NCBI RefSeq assembly: GCF_016757215.1
Contig: NZ_JAESIY010000002.1
Location: 1-64,000, forward strand
Direction of reading: 5' to 3'
Source of the DNA: Fulvivirga sediminis
Lineage (GTDB): Bacteria; Bacteroidota; Bacteroidia; Cytophagales; Cyclobacteriaceae
DNA: 64,000 nt
Below are positions 19,363-29,242 of this stretch, piece after piece (positions within the stretch are counted from its first letter, which is position 1; every line of letters starts with the position of its first letter). Under the pieces are notes generated by a model. The model saw only the letters and a program-made list of their open reading frames with translations. It ran no database searches and was not told the origin of the DNA. The position numbers and the translations under genes are program-made.

Positions 19363-19505
19363 CCTCAGTCTTCCTAATAATTTATAACCGATATAACCAA
19401 ACTGATCTTAAAGCTTTCTTAAAATAAGACATTTCATACACTTATGTTAATAATCGATAAGAATATGTATGTACATCAATAGAAGTGACCTTAACCTGAA
19501 AGCTC

Positions 19506-19748
19506 TCACTCCCTTCTATATCCACCTATAATTTTATTAATAGAGGCTTCGTGCTGCTTGATGTTAAATTCTGTTTTTAATTCGGCCATACAGCTGGCGC
19601 AGAGGCAATCATTATACTGTTGAGCGAGGTAGTTTCTTTGCTCATAGGTAAGCTCCACTTTACTACACTGGCATAGGACAATATTGCCCACTTTACACTC
19701 AAAGAGGGTATTACAACGTGGGCAATATTTATCTTCATGCTTGGGCAT
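19506..19748 (-). CDS. Cysteine-rich CWC family protein
   Basis: 80 residues. CPRCNTLFECKVGNIVLCQC followed by CLCASC gives paired cysteines spaced for a zinc-ribbon-like fold, matching the small Cys_rich_CWC family. Function unknown. It lies 15 bases downstream of metE on the same strand and is probably read from the same cobalamin-controlled transcript. Confidence 0.8.
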   Translation of the reverse strand: MPKHEDKYCPRCNTLFECKVGNIVLCQCSKVELTYEQRNYLAQQYNDCLCASCMAELKTEFNIKQHEASINKIIGGYRRE

Positions 19749-19763
19749 AGAGTACTGCAGTGA

Positions 19764-22079
19764 TTACACTCCTGTTTCTACACTTTCACGCATGCTTTTG
19801 GCGGCACTCACCATCTCTACCAGTGCTTTTCTGGTTTCTTCCCAGCCTCTGGTCTTTAATCCACAGTCTGGGTTTACCCATAGCTGATCTTCTGGCAATA
19901 CGGCTTTTGCTTTTTCCAGTAGCTCTTCCATTTCTAACCTGCTAGGCACACGCGGAGAATGGATATCATACACCCCAGGTCCAATATCATTAGGATAATT
20001 AAACTGAACGAAAGCGTCTAGAAGCTCCATTTGCGAACGTGAACATTCTATAGTAATCACATCGGCATCCATAGCCGCAATGCTCTCTATAATGTCATTA
20101 AACTCAGAATAGCACATGTGGGTATGTATCTGAGTAGCATCACTTACGCCTGATGCAGCAATACGGAAAGCGCGCACGGCCCACTCTAAATAGGCTTGCC
20201 AGTCAGACTTCCTCAGCGGCAGCCCTTCTCTTATGGCTGGTTCATCTATTTGTATCACCTTAATGCCGGCTTCTTCCAGGTCTACTACCTCATCTCTTAT
20301 GGCCAGGGCTATCTGATTACAAGTGGCAGATCTGGACTGATCGTTTCTCACAAAGCTCCATTGTAATATGGTCACCGGCCCTGTAAGCATGCCTTTCACC
20401 AGCTTATCTGTAAGGCTCTGTGCATAGGTACTCCATTTCACCGTCATAGCCTCTGGTCGGGAAACATCTCCATAAATAATAGGAGGCTTCACACAGCGGC
20501 TACCGTAGCTTTGAACCCATCCGTTTTGAGTAAACACAAAGCCATTGAGCTTTTCTCCGAAGTACTCTACCATGTCATTTCTTTCAAATTCGCCATGTAC
20601 CAGTACATCTAACCCTATTTTTTCCTGCCATTCTATAGATTGAGCTGTTTCTTCAGCCAGGAGATCGTTATACTCTTTTTCAGAGAGCTCTCCTTTTTTG
20701 AATTTAGCTCTCCAGCTTCTCACTTCTTTAGTCTGAGGAAAAGAGCCTATGGTAGTGGTAGGATAAAGTGGCAGATTAAGCACAGACTGTTGTGTTGCTT
20801 TTCTGGCAGCAAACTCATGATCTCTATGCGTATCTGATTCTTTAATATTATTAACCCTGTCTTTAACGGCAGTATTATGAATCAATGCAGATGTTAGCTT
20901 GCTTTCCTGAGCTTGGGTGTTGGCCTGCAAAGCTTCAATTACATCCGCCTTATCTTCGCCTGATAGTTTACTAAGCGTTACTACTTCAGTCACTTTTTGC
21001 TTAGCAAATGCCAGCCAGCTTTTAATTATAGGGGTAAGTGTATCTTCTTTAGTTTCTAAACTAAGATCACATGGTGAGTGCAACAAAGAACAACTGGTTG
21101 CGATCATCACTCTTTCTTGCCCAATAGCTTCTATTGCCTTTTTAATCTGCTCCAAGCTGGCTATGAAATTATTTTTCCAGATATTTCTTCCATCTACCAA
21201 ACCTAGCGAAAGAGTAAGGTTATCCGGGATTTTATCTAGCACTTCTGAAAGCTGCTCAGGAGCTCTTACCAAGTCTACGTGTAGCGCCGTAACAGGAAGT
21301 GAAACCGCCAATTCAGTATTTCCTTTAAGACCTTCAAAGTAAGTAGCTAATAATATCTTCAGCTTAGGAAATTTCTTACTGATTTCAGCGTATACCTTTT
21401 TATAAATCTCCTGAGTATGTGCATCTATATCAAGAGCCAGGAAAGGCTCATCTACCTGTATCCACTGCGCCTCTTGCTCACTAAGCTGTGAGAAAAGCTC
21501 GAAATAAACGGGCAGCAGATTATCTATTAACTCTAATCGGTTAAAACCTTCTTCTTTCTCTTTACCTAACAGCAAAAAAGAAACAGGCCCCAGTATTACT
21601 GGCTTAGTGGTTATACCTATGCTCTTCGCTTCTTTAAATTCATCTATTATTTTAGTAGAAAAGAGTTTGAACTGCTGATCTTTAGTAAACTCCGGCACTA
21701 TATAATGGTAGTTGGTATCAAACCATTTGGTCATTTCCATAGCGGTAATGTCCAAGTCATTTTGCTGAAAACCTCGCGCCATAGCAAAATATAGGTCCAG
21801 CTCCGTTTTACCTTCTTTAAGGATCACATCATGATACCTATCAGGAATGGCGTTAACGGTAAGCGCCATATCCAGCACCTGATCATAGTATGAAAAGTCA
21901 TTAGAAGGAACAAGATCAATTCCTGCATCTTTCTGAAGTTTCCAATTGTGCTCTCTGATTTCTTTAGCAGCAAGCACCAGCTCCTTCAGCGTAATTTTTT
22001 CATTCCAGTAGCTTTCACAAGCCCTTTTTAGTTCACGTCGGCTACCTATGCGCGGATAGCCAAGAATGTGTGTTTGCAT
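19764..22079 (-). CDS. metE: Cobalamin-independent methionine synthase MetE
   Basis: 771 residues, full length with both barrels. MetE transfers methyl from 5-methyltetrahydropteroyltriglutamate to homocysteine. The N-terminus has LGYPRIGSRRELK; the C-terminal catalytic zinc ligands are visible in HTHMCYSEF, TIECSRS and NPDCGLKTRGW, and TTIGSFPQTKEVR opens the second barrel. The cobalamin riboswitch upstream indicates that the B12-independent enzyme is shut off when B12 is available for MetH. Confidence 0.98.
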   Translation of the reverse strand: MQTHILGYPRIGSRRELKRACESYWNEKITLKELVLAAKEIREHNWKLQKDAGIDLVPSNDFSYYDQVLDMALTVNAIPDRYHDVILKEGKTELDLYFAMARGFQQNDLDITAMEMTKWFDTNYHYIVPEFTKDQQFKLFSTKIIDEFKEAKSIGITTKPVILGPVSFLLLGKEKEEGFNRLELIDNLLPVYFELFSQLSEQEAQWIQVDEPFLALDIDAHTQEIYKKVYAEISKKFPKLKILLATYFEGLKGNTELAVSLPVTALHVDLVRAPEQLSEVLDKIPDNLTLSLGLVDGRNIWKNNFIASLEQIKKAIEAIGQERVMIATSCSLLHSPCDLSLETKEDTLTPIIKSWLAFAKQKVTEVVTLSKLSGEDKADVIEALQANTQAQESKLTSALIHNTAVKDRVNNIKESDTHRDHEFAARKATQQSVLNLPLYPTTTIGSFPQTKEVRSWRAKFKKGELSEKEYNDLLAEETAQSIEWQEKIGLDVLVHGEFERNDMVEYFGEKLNGFVFTQNGWVQSYGSRCVKPPIIYGDVSRPEAMTVKWSTYAQSLTDKLVKGMLTGPVTILQWSFVRNDQSRSATCNQIALAIRDEVVDLEEAGIKVIQIDEPAIREGLPLRKSDWQAYLEWAVRAFRIAASGVSDATQIHTHMCYSEFNDIIESIAAMDADVITIECSRSQMELLDAFVQFNYPNDIGPGVYDIHSPRVPSRLEMEELLEKAKAVLPEDQLWVNPDCGLKTRGWEETRKALVEMVSAAKSMRESVETGV

Positions 22080-22546
22080 TTTTTTAACTTTTAGTAATTA
22101 GATAAAATTCTAAAAGTTCGTTGCAAAATTTCGCCTTTGCTCTTGGCGATAACGGGAAGATACTGAAGAGAAGATGCACCGCTTCCATTACCAGCAGCAT
22201 ACACCTATCCTGTGGTTTTACAAGCTAGCATCAGACCTGACAGTGAGCTTCATATCGCGAAAGCAAAGTCATAGCGGAAAAGGCAGGTCTCCTGACTTTT
22301 AACAGCTTTTGCCGTCCTTCCCATCCTCACTAAGCAAGAACAGTGGATCACAAGGGCAAAAGCCTTTAGTGTTAATTACAGTTGCGCGACAGCTCTGGAT
22401 TTGCACCAGATTCCCTATTAATGCACGTTAAGTGTAACCTACTCCGTTTGATGAAATTAAGTAAAGAACTTTACTGATAGTAAAAGTAAGTATTTCTTTT
22501 ATGAAAAGACTCAGTTACACACAGAATAAACTATTTTTCATACAAT
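22080..22546. other. metE leader region
   Basis: The 467-base gap upstream of metE is mostly the cobalamin riboswitch (22262-22447) and its expression platform (about 22080-22261). No coding sequence seen. Confidence 0.7.
22262..22447 (-). promoter_or_regulatory. Cobalamin riboswitch
   Basis: Read leftward, GGTGCAAATCCAGAGCTGTC and CGCGCAACTG occur near the 5' side, then GTGAGGATGGGAAGG, then AGTCAGGAGACCTGCC, all conserved B12-element segments. It precedes metE on the same strand, the classic arrangement for repressing MetE in the presence of adenosyl- or methylcobalamin. Confidence 0.93.
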
Positions 22547-24331
22547 TTACCCATTATTCTTCTGAGTTGATCCTTCTGGAGGATATGTTATGGTTCCTTT
22601 AAGTGCTTCTATAGCTTCTGGGGTAAAATTAGGTATTTCCATCTGCTCTTTTTCTCGCCATTCTTTCACTTTAGCGTGTATAGCTTCTGTTTTTTCTGAA
22701 GAAACACCCTCATCTTTAGCCATATAAATAGTTTGTGAAGGAAAGGCGAAACCTGTACCACTTTCTTCTACAATGTCCATAATACGAAGCAATAGATCTT
22801 CTTTCACCTCCAAATAGCCATTGTAGTCGGGCGTTCTTACATACGCGAATATTTCCAGCGGAAGATAATCAGGCCCAAAACCTGTAAAACGAATTCTGGC
22901 CGGATCCGGGTCCACCTTAGGGTGAGCATATAAGAGTTTCCTTATTTCTACCAGCAAATAGCGCATCTGATCCGGAGTGGTTTCATAGCGCATAGAAAGC
23001 ACAGGGTGAAACCAAAACATATCTCGTTGGGTGTAGTTTTCTATTTTCAAAGAAGAGAATTCACCGTTAGGAATCGTCACTATGGTACGATCCAGTGTTC
23101 TTATTTTAGTAGAGCGCATACCTATTTGTTCTACTGTTCCCATAGTCTCTGCCACTTTGCAAAAGTCTCCTACTCTTATGGGTCTATCTAACACCAAAGT
23201 AACACTACCTACAAAATTTTCTACTGTTTTCTGCGCACCTAAGGCTATTGCAATACCACCAATACCAAGAGCAGCTATCCAGTTAGTAATATCAAAGCCT
23301 AATGCCCCAATAGCCATGATAACTCCAATAATAATGATAGACACATAAAAAGCTCTTCTAAAGAATATGATAGCACTGACCGCTGCCAAATTTCCTTTCA
23401 AGCTCATTTTGCGTTCCATAAAACCGGCCACAAAGTCTGCTATTCTCCATAAAAGCAGCAAAACAGCGGCCCAGAATACTATTACTGAAACAAAACTAAA
23501 CTGCTGCCTCACCACCACGGAAATACCGAGGTATTTTGATACTTTGAGATATAATACTATGGCCAGGTAAAGTCTTAAAGGAAGGCTAAAAGCATCTACT
23601 ATTCCTAAAAAAGACTCATGCTTTGACTTCTTCCATATCTTTTTCACAAAAAAGACTAACCCTTTAGACAAGTACACCGCACAGAAATATACCAGCGCCA
23701 CTATGACCCCCATAGCTAACCACTGACCAAGAGAGAACCCAAACCTTCTATTTTTTAAGAGAAAATTAGGTAATAATTTATTAATAACCGGCTCCTTAAA
23801 ATTCTCCTTTTCTGAAGCTATTTTCAGTAAAGTTTCTGAGCTAAAGAGCCATATATAGTTTCCTTCTGTATCCTTTTTTCGTTCTAATAGAAGATTTATA
23901 TTCTTGTTATTGACAGAAACATAGCCCACCTTATCAATTTGCTTCTTCAGACCATCTTCCAAATTACCCTGATCTTGGTCACTGATCCAGGCATTAGGAA
24001 ATATGCTTCCTCCCTGATCCAGCATAAGCACCAGGCTTTTTACCAGCTCAGTAGCTTCATCATTGCTAGCTTCATAGGTGCCTCCTAAATCAAAATAAGC
24101 AATCGCATTTTTATATCTCCCCGCAGATATTGCACTCATAAAGCCATCAACCGTTCCCTGTGGTGATCTTCTACCCAGTGAATCTGCAGGAACCTCTTCC
24201 TCTTCTTCAGACTTTTCTACCTGAGGTTGGCCTAAAAACTGAGCCGAAGCACTTAATGACATCAACATCAAAAGCACAACAGATAATCTTATTTTAAAGA
24301 ATGAGCCCTTTATAACTGACATTTTATCCAT
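22547..24331 (-). CDS. MscS family mechanosensitive ion channel
   Basis: 594 residues. A signal peptide ends near ASAQF, followed by an acidic segment and a periplasmic domain (about 45-180). Then come several transmembrane helices (about 195-360). The last carries the MscS pore-helix pattern ALGIGGIAIALGAQKTVENF, followed by the beta domain VTLVLDRPIRVGDFC and a cytosolic alpha/beta domain. It should relieve osmotic downshock. The N-terminal periplasmic extension makes it larger than E. coli MscS. Confidence 0.93.
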   Translation of the reverse strand: MDKMSVIKGSFFKIRLSVVLLMLMSLSASAQFLGQPQVEKSEEEEEVPADSLGRRSPQGTVDGFMSAISAGRYKNAIAYFDLGGTYEASNDEATELVKSLVLMLDQGGSIFPNAWISDQDQGNLEDGLKKQIDKVGYVSVNNKNINLLLERKKDTEGNYIWLFSSETLLKIASEKENFKEPVINKLLPNFLLKNRRFGFSLGQWLAMGVIVALVYFCAVYLSKGLVFFVKKIWKKSKHESFLGIVDAFSLPLRLYLAIVLYLKVSKYLGISVVVRQQFSFVSVIVFWAAVLLLLWRIADFVAGFMERKMSLKGNLAAVSAIIFFRRAFYVSIIIIGVIMAIGALGFDITNWIAALGIGGIAIALGAQKTVENFVGSVTLVLDRPIRVGDFCKVAETMGTVEQIGMRSTKIRTLDRTIVTIPNGEFSSLKIENYTQRDMFWFHPVLSMRYETTPDQMRYLLVEIRKLLYAHPKVDPDPARIRFTGFGPDYLPLEIFAYVRTPDYNGYLEVKEDLLLRIMDIVEESGTGFAFPSQTIYMAKDEGVSSEKTEAIHAKVKEWREKEQMEIPNFTPEAIEALKGTITYPPEGSTQKNNG

Positions 24332-24354
24332 TCAATTTTTAAATATTCAAGACA

Positions 24355-24362
24355 CAAAAGTA
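24355..24362 (-). promoter_or_regulatory. Candidate -7 box (TACTTTTG)
   Basis: An exact TAnnTTTG match on the minus strand, 23 bases upstream of the MscS channel start. No clear -33 element. Confidence 0.35.
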
Positions 24363-24509
24363 ACTATTATAAAGCTATTCAAAATAGATTTTCTAAAGAA
24401 GTATAACCTAAGTCATAACCTTACAACAAAGAGGACAAATCTTCAATCAAATCATATTCATGTAAAAAAACACATTAAAACATGCTAAAGCAATAAGAAA
24501 AAGTTCGCT

Positions 24510-24782
24510 TCATTTCCTATTGGCAAAAACTTTAAAAACCAATAAGAACAGGTTGGTGAAAATCATCAATAAAAAAGAGTACCATAATAATAAGGTCAGT
24601 ATCATCTCTCCTTTTCCCTCATAGAAGCTAGCATAAAAAAATGGCCAATGCAGAAATACACAATAGTTATGCACCGCAGACCAGCCAACATCACTAATGG
24701 CCCAATAATATGTTGATATTAAAATGAGTAAGGATACAGAAAATGATATCCATAACTTTTGACGGGGCGAGGTTTTAGACAT
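24510..24782 (-). CDS. Small three-helix membrane protein
   Basis: 90 residues with hydrophobic segments at about 9-28, 38-52 and 60-86. No family recognised. It starts 11 bases downstream of the AraC regulator stop on the same strand, so it is probably co-transcribed with it. Confidence 0.6.
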   Translation of the reverse strand: MSKTSPRQKLWISFSVSLLILISTYYWAISDVGWSAVHNYCVFLHWPFFYASFYEGKGEMILTLLLWYSFLLMIFTNLFLLVFKVFANRK

Positions 24783-24793
24783 AAATACAGCCT

Positions 24794-25612
24794 TTACCTC
24801 AAATTATTCTTTTTAATAAACTTATACAAATGACTTTCATCTACAAAGCCAAACTCAGAGGCAATCTGCTTCATAGCCACCGTACCGTGAGATAAGCGCT
24901 GCCTGATCAGTTGCTGTCTAAAGTTATTTACATACTCTCTTAAGCTAGTACCTACCTTCTCTTTAAACAACATGCCGATATAGTTATCAGAGTAATTAAA
25001 ATGAGCCGACATAGCTTTTAGCGTAAGTTTAGCAGGATCATAAATATGAAGTTCAATATACTCAATCAGATCTTGCGCTACTCCTCTGGAAGCAGGCCTA
25101 TCCATAGCCTTGGCACTGCAGGCATGGCTGTTACGTTTTAATATCAGCATAACTATACTGAATATCTGAAATATGATTTTCTTATTAAGCAACCGTGTGT
25201 TCTGATACTCTTGCACTACCATCTCCATTAGCTGATGCACCATCAATTTATCTTCCTTGAACTGTAAAAGGCTCCCAGTCTTTCGTTCAGGATGGCTAAT
25301 CAGGTAATCTATGTCTTTATTCCAATCACCGGGCAGAGGCAGATCTGTATGAGCATTAAAATAGAGTTTAGTAAATTTAAAATAGATGAACCTGGTAGTC
25401 TGCTTCACCTTAAACTCATGTTCATCATCCGGCCCTAAAAGAAATAAATCGCCCTTCTTATAACAAAAATCGATATCATTAAGATAATGCCTACCACAAC
25501 CCTTGGCAATATATACGATCTCAAAATGATTATGATTATGCCTAGGGTGCGGCCATTTATCTACCTCAAAATCTGTAATTACCAAATCTTCAAACTGCGT
25601 ATATCGTTTCAT
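24794..25612 (-). CDS. AraC family transcriptional regulator, short C-terminus
   Basis: 272 residues. The N-terminal cupin-like sensor contains PRHNHNHFEIVYIAKG and LLGPDDEHEFK; the C-terminal AraC HTH region covers about 170-272 (NYSDNYIGMLFKEKVGTSLR, then IASEFGFVDESHLYKF). The protein ends at KKNNLR, about ten residues before the usual PxxYR tail of the second HTH, a slight truncation. It diverges from the DoxX-SDR-MFS-aldo/keto reductase operon and probably regulates it. Confidence 0.87.
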   Translation of the reverse strand: MKRYTQFEDLVITDFEVDKWPHPRHNHNHFEIVYIAKGCGRHYLNDIDFCYKKGDLFLLGPDDEHEFKVKQTTRFIYFKFTKLYFNAHTDLPLPGDWNKDIDYLISHPERKTGSLLQFKEDKLMVHQLMEMVVQEYQNTRLLNKKIIFQIFSIVMLILKRNSHACSAKAMDRPASRGVAQDLIEYIELHIYDPAKLTLKAMSAHFNYSDNYIGMLFKEKVGTSLREYVNNFRQQLIRQRLSHGTVAMKQIASEFGFVDESHLYKFIKKNNLR

Positions 25613-25745
25613 GAATTTATCTCTCTCCTTTTCAAGCTTAGCAGAAAACCTCCTTATACATTTACCTAAATAACATAGATATATACCTAAACGGAATAAG
25701 AGCTTAAGCGTTATAACATTAAACGAATTTATAAAACCAATACCT

Positions 25746-26144
25746 ATGCAAACCCAAAAATCAGCGTATGCCCTAGCCCGACTACCGATCGGCTTTAGTT
25801 TTTTTGGACATGGTATAGTTAGAATTCCAAAGTTAGATAGCTTTGCAAACGGAATGGCCCAGTCATTTCAAGAAACTCTGCTGGGCTATGACTTTGTATT
25901 CTATTTTGCTACAGTACTTCCCATCATAGAACTACTGTTGGGAATGGCCTTGCTCGCTGGCCTAAAGATGAAAGTTACTTCTACCACAGGAGTCATTTTA
26001 GTATGTGTACTCATCTTTGGTTCTAGCTTGCAAGAAAACTGGTCGGCTGTGGCTATACAGATATTTTATGGATTATACCTAGCTATTTTACATCTGTTTG
26101 CAGATAGTAATGGGTATGCTCTTGGTATTAAAAACAAGAAATAA
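25746..26144 (+). CDS. DoxX family membrane protein
   Basis: 132 residues with four hydrophobic segments and the start LPIGFSFFGHGIVRIPKL, typical of DoxX/YphA-like membrane proteins linked to redox or thiol stress. It is the first gene of a rightward operon divergent from an AraC regulator. Its stop is followed one base later by the SDR start. Confidence 0.8.
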   Translation: MQTQKSAYALARLPIGFSFFGHGIVRIPKLDSFANGMAQSFQETLLGYDFVFYFATVLPIIELLLGMALLAGLKMKVTSTTGVILVCVLIFGSSLQENWSAVAIQIFYGLYLAILHLFADSNGYALGIKNKK

Positions 26145-26145
26145 G

Positions 26146-26940
26146 ATGGATTTACAACTTAATAATAAAACTGCTTTAATTACTGGATCAACCGCAGGCA
26201 TAGGCTACGGCATAGCTCGGGCTCTGGCTAAAGAAGGTGCATCTGTAATTATCAATGGCCGCAAGCAAGAGGAGCTGGTGGAGGCCATGGAGAAACTAAG
26301 ACAAGAAACTGGCAGCGAAAACGTCAACGGTATAGCTGCCGATTTTGCTAAGAAAAAGGACATAGATAAACTATTAAAAGCAGTGCCTGATGTAGATATA
26401 CTCATTAACAATGTAGGCATATTTAATCAGGTAGACTTTGCTGAGATCACCGATGAAGAGTGGTTTGAAACTTTTGAAATTAATGTAATGAGTGGAGTAA
26501 GACTGGCACGTCATTACTTCTCAAAAATGATGGAGAAAAATGAAGGCCGTATTATTTTCATCAGTAGCGAATCAGCTCTAAATATACCCACAGAGATGGT
26601 GCATTATGGCATGAGTAAAACTGCTCAGTTGGCCGTATCTCGCGGATTAGCCCGCCTTACCAAAGGAAGCAATGTAACTGTAAATTCTGTGCTGCCCGGC
26701 CCCACATGGAGCCGAGCCAATAAAAATGGCATTGAACAGCAAGCGCAGGACGAAGGCAAATCTGTAGACGAAGTGCTGAATGATTTCTTTGAAAACAGAA
26801 GGCCGACCTCACTTACGCAGCGCTTTGCTGAGGTAGATGAAGTAGCCAATATGGTGGCTTATGTAGCCAGCCCGCTCTCTTCTGCCACTAACGGAGCCGC
26901 TCTGCGCGTAGATGGCGGTGTGGTGAATTCAATCGTATAA
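26146..26940 (+). CDS. Short-chain dehydrogenase/reductase
   Basis: 264 residues from the ATG at 26146; the frame is open 16 codons upstream, but that part overlaps doxX and is not SDR-like. The cofactor loop TGSTAGIGYGIA (about 14-25), NNVG, the serine in FISSES and YGMSK (catalytic Tyr/Lys) and a C-terminal VDGGVV are present: a classical NAD(P)-dependent SDR. It sits second in an operon with an exporter and an aldo/keto reductase, suggesting carbonyl or xenobiotic metabolism. Confidence 0.9.
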   Translation: MDLQLNNKTALITGSTAGIGYGIARALAKEGASVIINGRKQEELVEAMEKLRQETGSENVNGIAADFAKKKDIDKLLKAVPDVDILINNVGIFNQVDFAEITDEEWFETFEINVMSGVRLARHYFSKMMEKNEGRIIFISSESALNIPTEMVHYGMSKTAQLAVSRGLARLTKGSNVTVNSVLPGPTWSRANKNGIEQQAQDEGKSVDEVLNDFFENRRPTSLTQRFAEVDEVANMVAYVASPLSSATNGAALRVDGGVVNSIV

Positions 26941-26964
26941 AATAAATAAATTAAATAATTCTGA

Positions 26965-28143
26965 ATGAACAAAGCTTTATTAGCACTTGCCATAGGAGGG
27001 TTTGGCCTCGGTACTACCGAGTTTGTGATTATGGGAGTACTTCCAGATGTAGCTGATGCACTGGATATCAGTATCCCGACGGCAGGACATTTTATATCAG
27101 CGTATGCTTTAGGTGTGGTGGTAGGCGCTCCTACCCTTACCATATTGGGTGGCAGATGGTCAAGCAAGACTATGCTTTTATTGTTAATGGCATGGTTTAC
27201 TGTCTTCAACACGCTATCAGCACTAGCTAACAGCTATGAGGCTTTATTAGCATTCAGGTTTTTAGCAGGCCTTCCTCACGGAGCCTTTTTTGGTATGGGG
27301 GCCGTAGTAGCCTCACGATTAGCAAAACCAGGTAAATCGGCCAGAGCTATTGCCATCATGTTTACCGGACTTACGGTAGCGAACGTGGTAGGTGTACCCT
27401 TAGGCACTTACCTGGGGCATAACTATGGGTGGCACATTACCTTCTACATCGTAGGTGTAATTGGCATCATTACCTTGTCTTCCATTTACTTTTGGATGCC
27501 TTTTTTACCAAAGTCATCCGCTAAAAATGTGAAGTCAGAATTCTCTGTCTTGAAGAAGAAAGAGTTATGGCTAGGCTTTTTCCTTACCACTATTGGCACA
27601 GCAGGCTTTTTTGCTTGGTATAGCTACATAGCTCCACTGATAACCGATGTAGCGGGCCACCCTGAAAACATGGTGAGTTATGGGATGATTTTGGCAGGAT
27701 TAGGCATGGTTCTAGGTAATTTTATTGGCGCCAAATTAGCCGAACAGTTCTCTCCTTTGAGGGCGGTTTTCATTGCATTAGTAGCTATGGTGATTTGTCT
27801 GGTGAGCAATACCTATCTGGCGCAAAATGAAATAATGGTCATGGTTACCACTTTCATCATTGGAGTAACAGCTTTTACAGTTTCTACACCTATACAAATG
27901 GTAATGATACAAGCCTCTGAAGGATCAGAAATGCTAGGATCATCGTTAAACCAAAGTGCATTTAACATGGGTAATGCCTCAGGCGCATACTTGGCAGGAT
28001 TACCCATTGCTATGGGCTATGGTGTAGCCTCAGCACAGCTAGTAGGCGCTGCTATGGCACTCACAGGATTAGGCATAGCCGCAACACTGGCTCACGTGAG
28101 GAAAAATAAAAGAAAATTGAAGTTAGCAACTATAAATAATTAA
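26965..28143 (+). CDS. MFS exporter (AraJ/DHA1-like)
   Basis: 392 residues with about twelve hydrophobic segments. The start LAIGGFGLGTTEFVIMGVLP is characteristic of the DHA1 sugar- and drug-efflux group (AraJ, YdhP, PbuE relatives). It lies between the SDR and aldo/keto reductase genes, so export of a compound handled by these enzymes is a reasonable inference. No substrate can be named. Confidence 0.9.
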   Translation: MNKALLALAIGGFGLGTTEFVIMGVLPDVADALDISIPTAGHFISAYALGVVVGAPTLTILGGRWSSKTMLLLLMAWFTVFNTLSALANSYEALLAFRFLAGLPHGAFFGMGAVVASRLAKPGKSARAIAIMFTGLTVANVVGVPLGTYLGHNYGWHITFYIVGVIGIITLSSIYFWMPFLPKSSAKNVKSEFSVLKKKELWLGFFLTTIGTAGFFAWYSYIAPLITDVAGHPENMVSYGMILAGLGMVLGNFIGAKLAEQFSPLRAVFIALVAMVICLVSNTYLAQNEIMVMVTTFIIGVTAFTVSTPIQMVMIQASEGSEMLGSSLNQSAFNMGNASGAYLAGLPIAMGYGVASAQLVGAAMALTGLGIAATLAHVRKNKRKLKLATINN

Positions 28144-28147
28144 AATT

Positions 28148-29110
28148 ATGGAGAAAAGAAGATTAGGAAATACTGATTTATATACAGCACCGGTAGTTTT
28201 TGGAGGAAATGTGTTTGGATGGACTCTCAATGAAAAGGAATCTTTTGAAATGCTGGACGAAATCCTCAACTCTGGTTTCAATACTATAGACACGGCAGAT
28301 GTATACTCTCGCTGGGCAGATGGCAATGATGGAGGTGAATCAGAAACCATCATTGGTAATTGGCTTAAAGCCAGAGGTAACAGAGACCAGGTGAACATTA
28401 TTACCAAAGTAGGTGCAGATATGGGCCAAGGTCATAAAGACCTTACGGAAGCATATATTTTAAAAGCAGCCGATGCCTCTTTAAAAAGATTACAGGTAGA
28501 CCACATTGACCTGTACCTAACCCACTGGGATGATGACAAAACTCCTGTAGAAGAAACTTTGGGCGCTTACGAAAAACTAGTGAAAGCCGGAAAAGTAAGA
28601 TACATTGGAGCCTCTAACCTTTCACCAGAAAGACTGACAGCATCGTTAGAAGCCAGCAAGAAGAATGGCTTACCCAGATATGAAGTATTCCAACCAGAAT
28701 ATAACCTTTACGATCGCGAAGGTTTTGAAAACGGGGTAGCTAAGATATGTAAAGAAGAAGGACTGGGTGTAATCACCTATTTTTCTTTAGCTAGTGGTTT
28801 CTTAAGCGGTAAATACAGATCAAAAGAAGATTTTGAAGGCAAGGCCAGAGCCATGTTTACAGAGAAATACCTAAACGAGAGAGGTAGCAGTATTTTAGAG
28901 GCCTTAGATGATGTAGCTGCTAAACATAATGCCTCACAAGCTGGCGTATCTCTAGCTTGGTTACTGAATAAACCTAGTGTAACTGCACCTATTGCAAGTG
29001 CCACCAAAAGCAAGCACCTGCAAGGTTTTATAGAGGCTGCAGAGCTAAATCTTAGTGACGAAGACATGAAGCAGCTGGATGAAGCTTCTAATTATAACCA
29101 AATGGCTTAA
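28148..29110 (+). CDS. Aldo/keto reductase
   Basis: 320 residues. The AKR tetrad is visible as Asp and Tyr in DTADVYSRW, Lys in ITKVGADM and His in YLTHWDDD; the C-terminal cofactor segment is PIASATKSKHL. It reduces aldehydes or ketones with NADPH in the cytosol. It closes the DoxX-SDR-MFS-AKR operon four bases after the MFS stop and is followed by a strong terminator. Confidence 0.93.
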   Translation: MEKRRLGNTDLYTAPVVFGGNVFGWTLNEKESFEMLDEILNSGFNTIDTADVYSRWADGNDGGESETIIGNWLKARGNRDQVNIITKVGADMGQGHKDLTEAYILKAADASLKRLQVDHIDLYLTHWDDDKTPVEETLGAYEKLVKAGKVRYIGASNLSPERLTASLEASKKNGLPRYEVFQPEYNLYDREGFENGVAKICKEEGLGVITYFSLASGFLSGKYRSKEDFEGKARAMFTEKYLNERGSSILEALDDVAAKHNASQAGVSLAWLLNKPSVTAPIASATKSKHLQGFIEAAELNLSDEDMKQLDEASNYNQMA

Positions 29111-29145
29111 GAAGAAATCTTTTTAATGTTGACATGTTTGGTTCG

Positions 29146-29182
29146 AACACTTGCCGGCACTATGCTGGCAAGTGTTTTTTTA
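29146..29182 (+). terminator. Rho-independent terminator after the DoxX operon
   Basis: AACACTTGCC (29146-29155) pairs with GGCAAGTGTT (29167-29176), and the stem extends through GGC/GCT, followed by a T-run. It ends the operon about 35 bases after the aldo/keto reductase. Confidence 0.92.
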
Positions 29183-29242
29183 TAAGATACAACTTGTCGT
29201 AGCACAATAAATATTAATAACTAAAGGCTGTTTTTTTACTTC

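Noticed and set aside
20917-21342. Open frame of 141 codons opposite metE
   Set aside because: Antisense to a clearly coding frame and without a recognisable domain.
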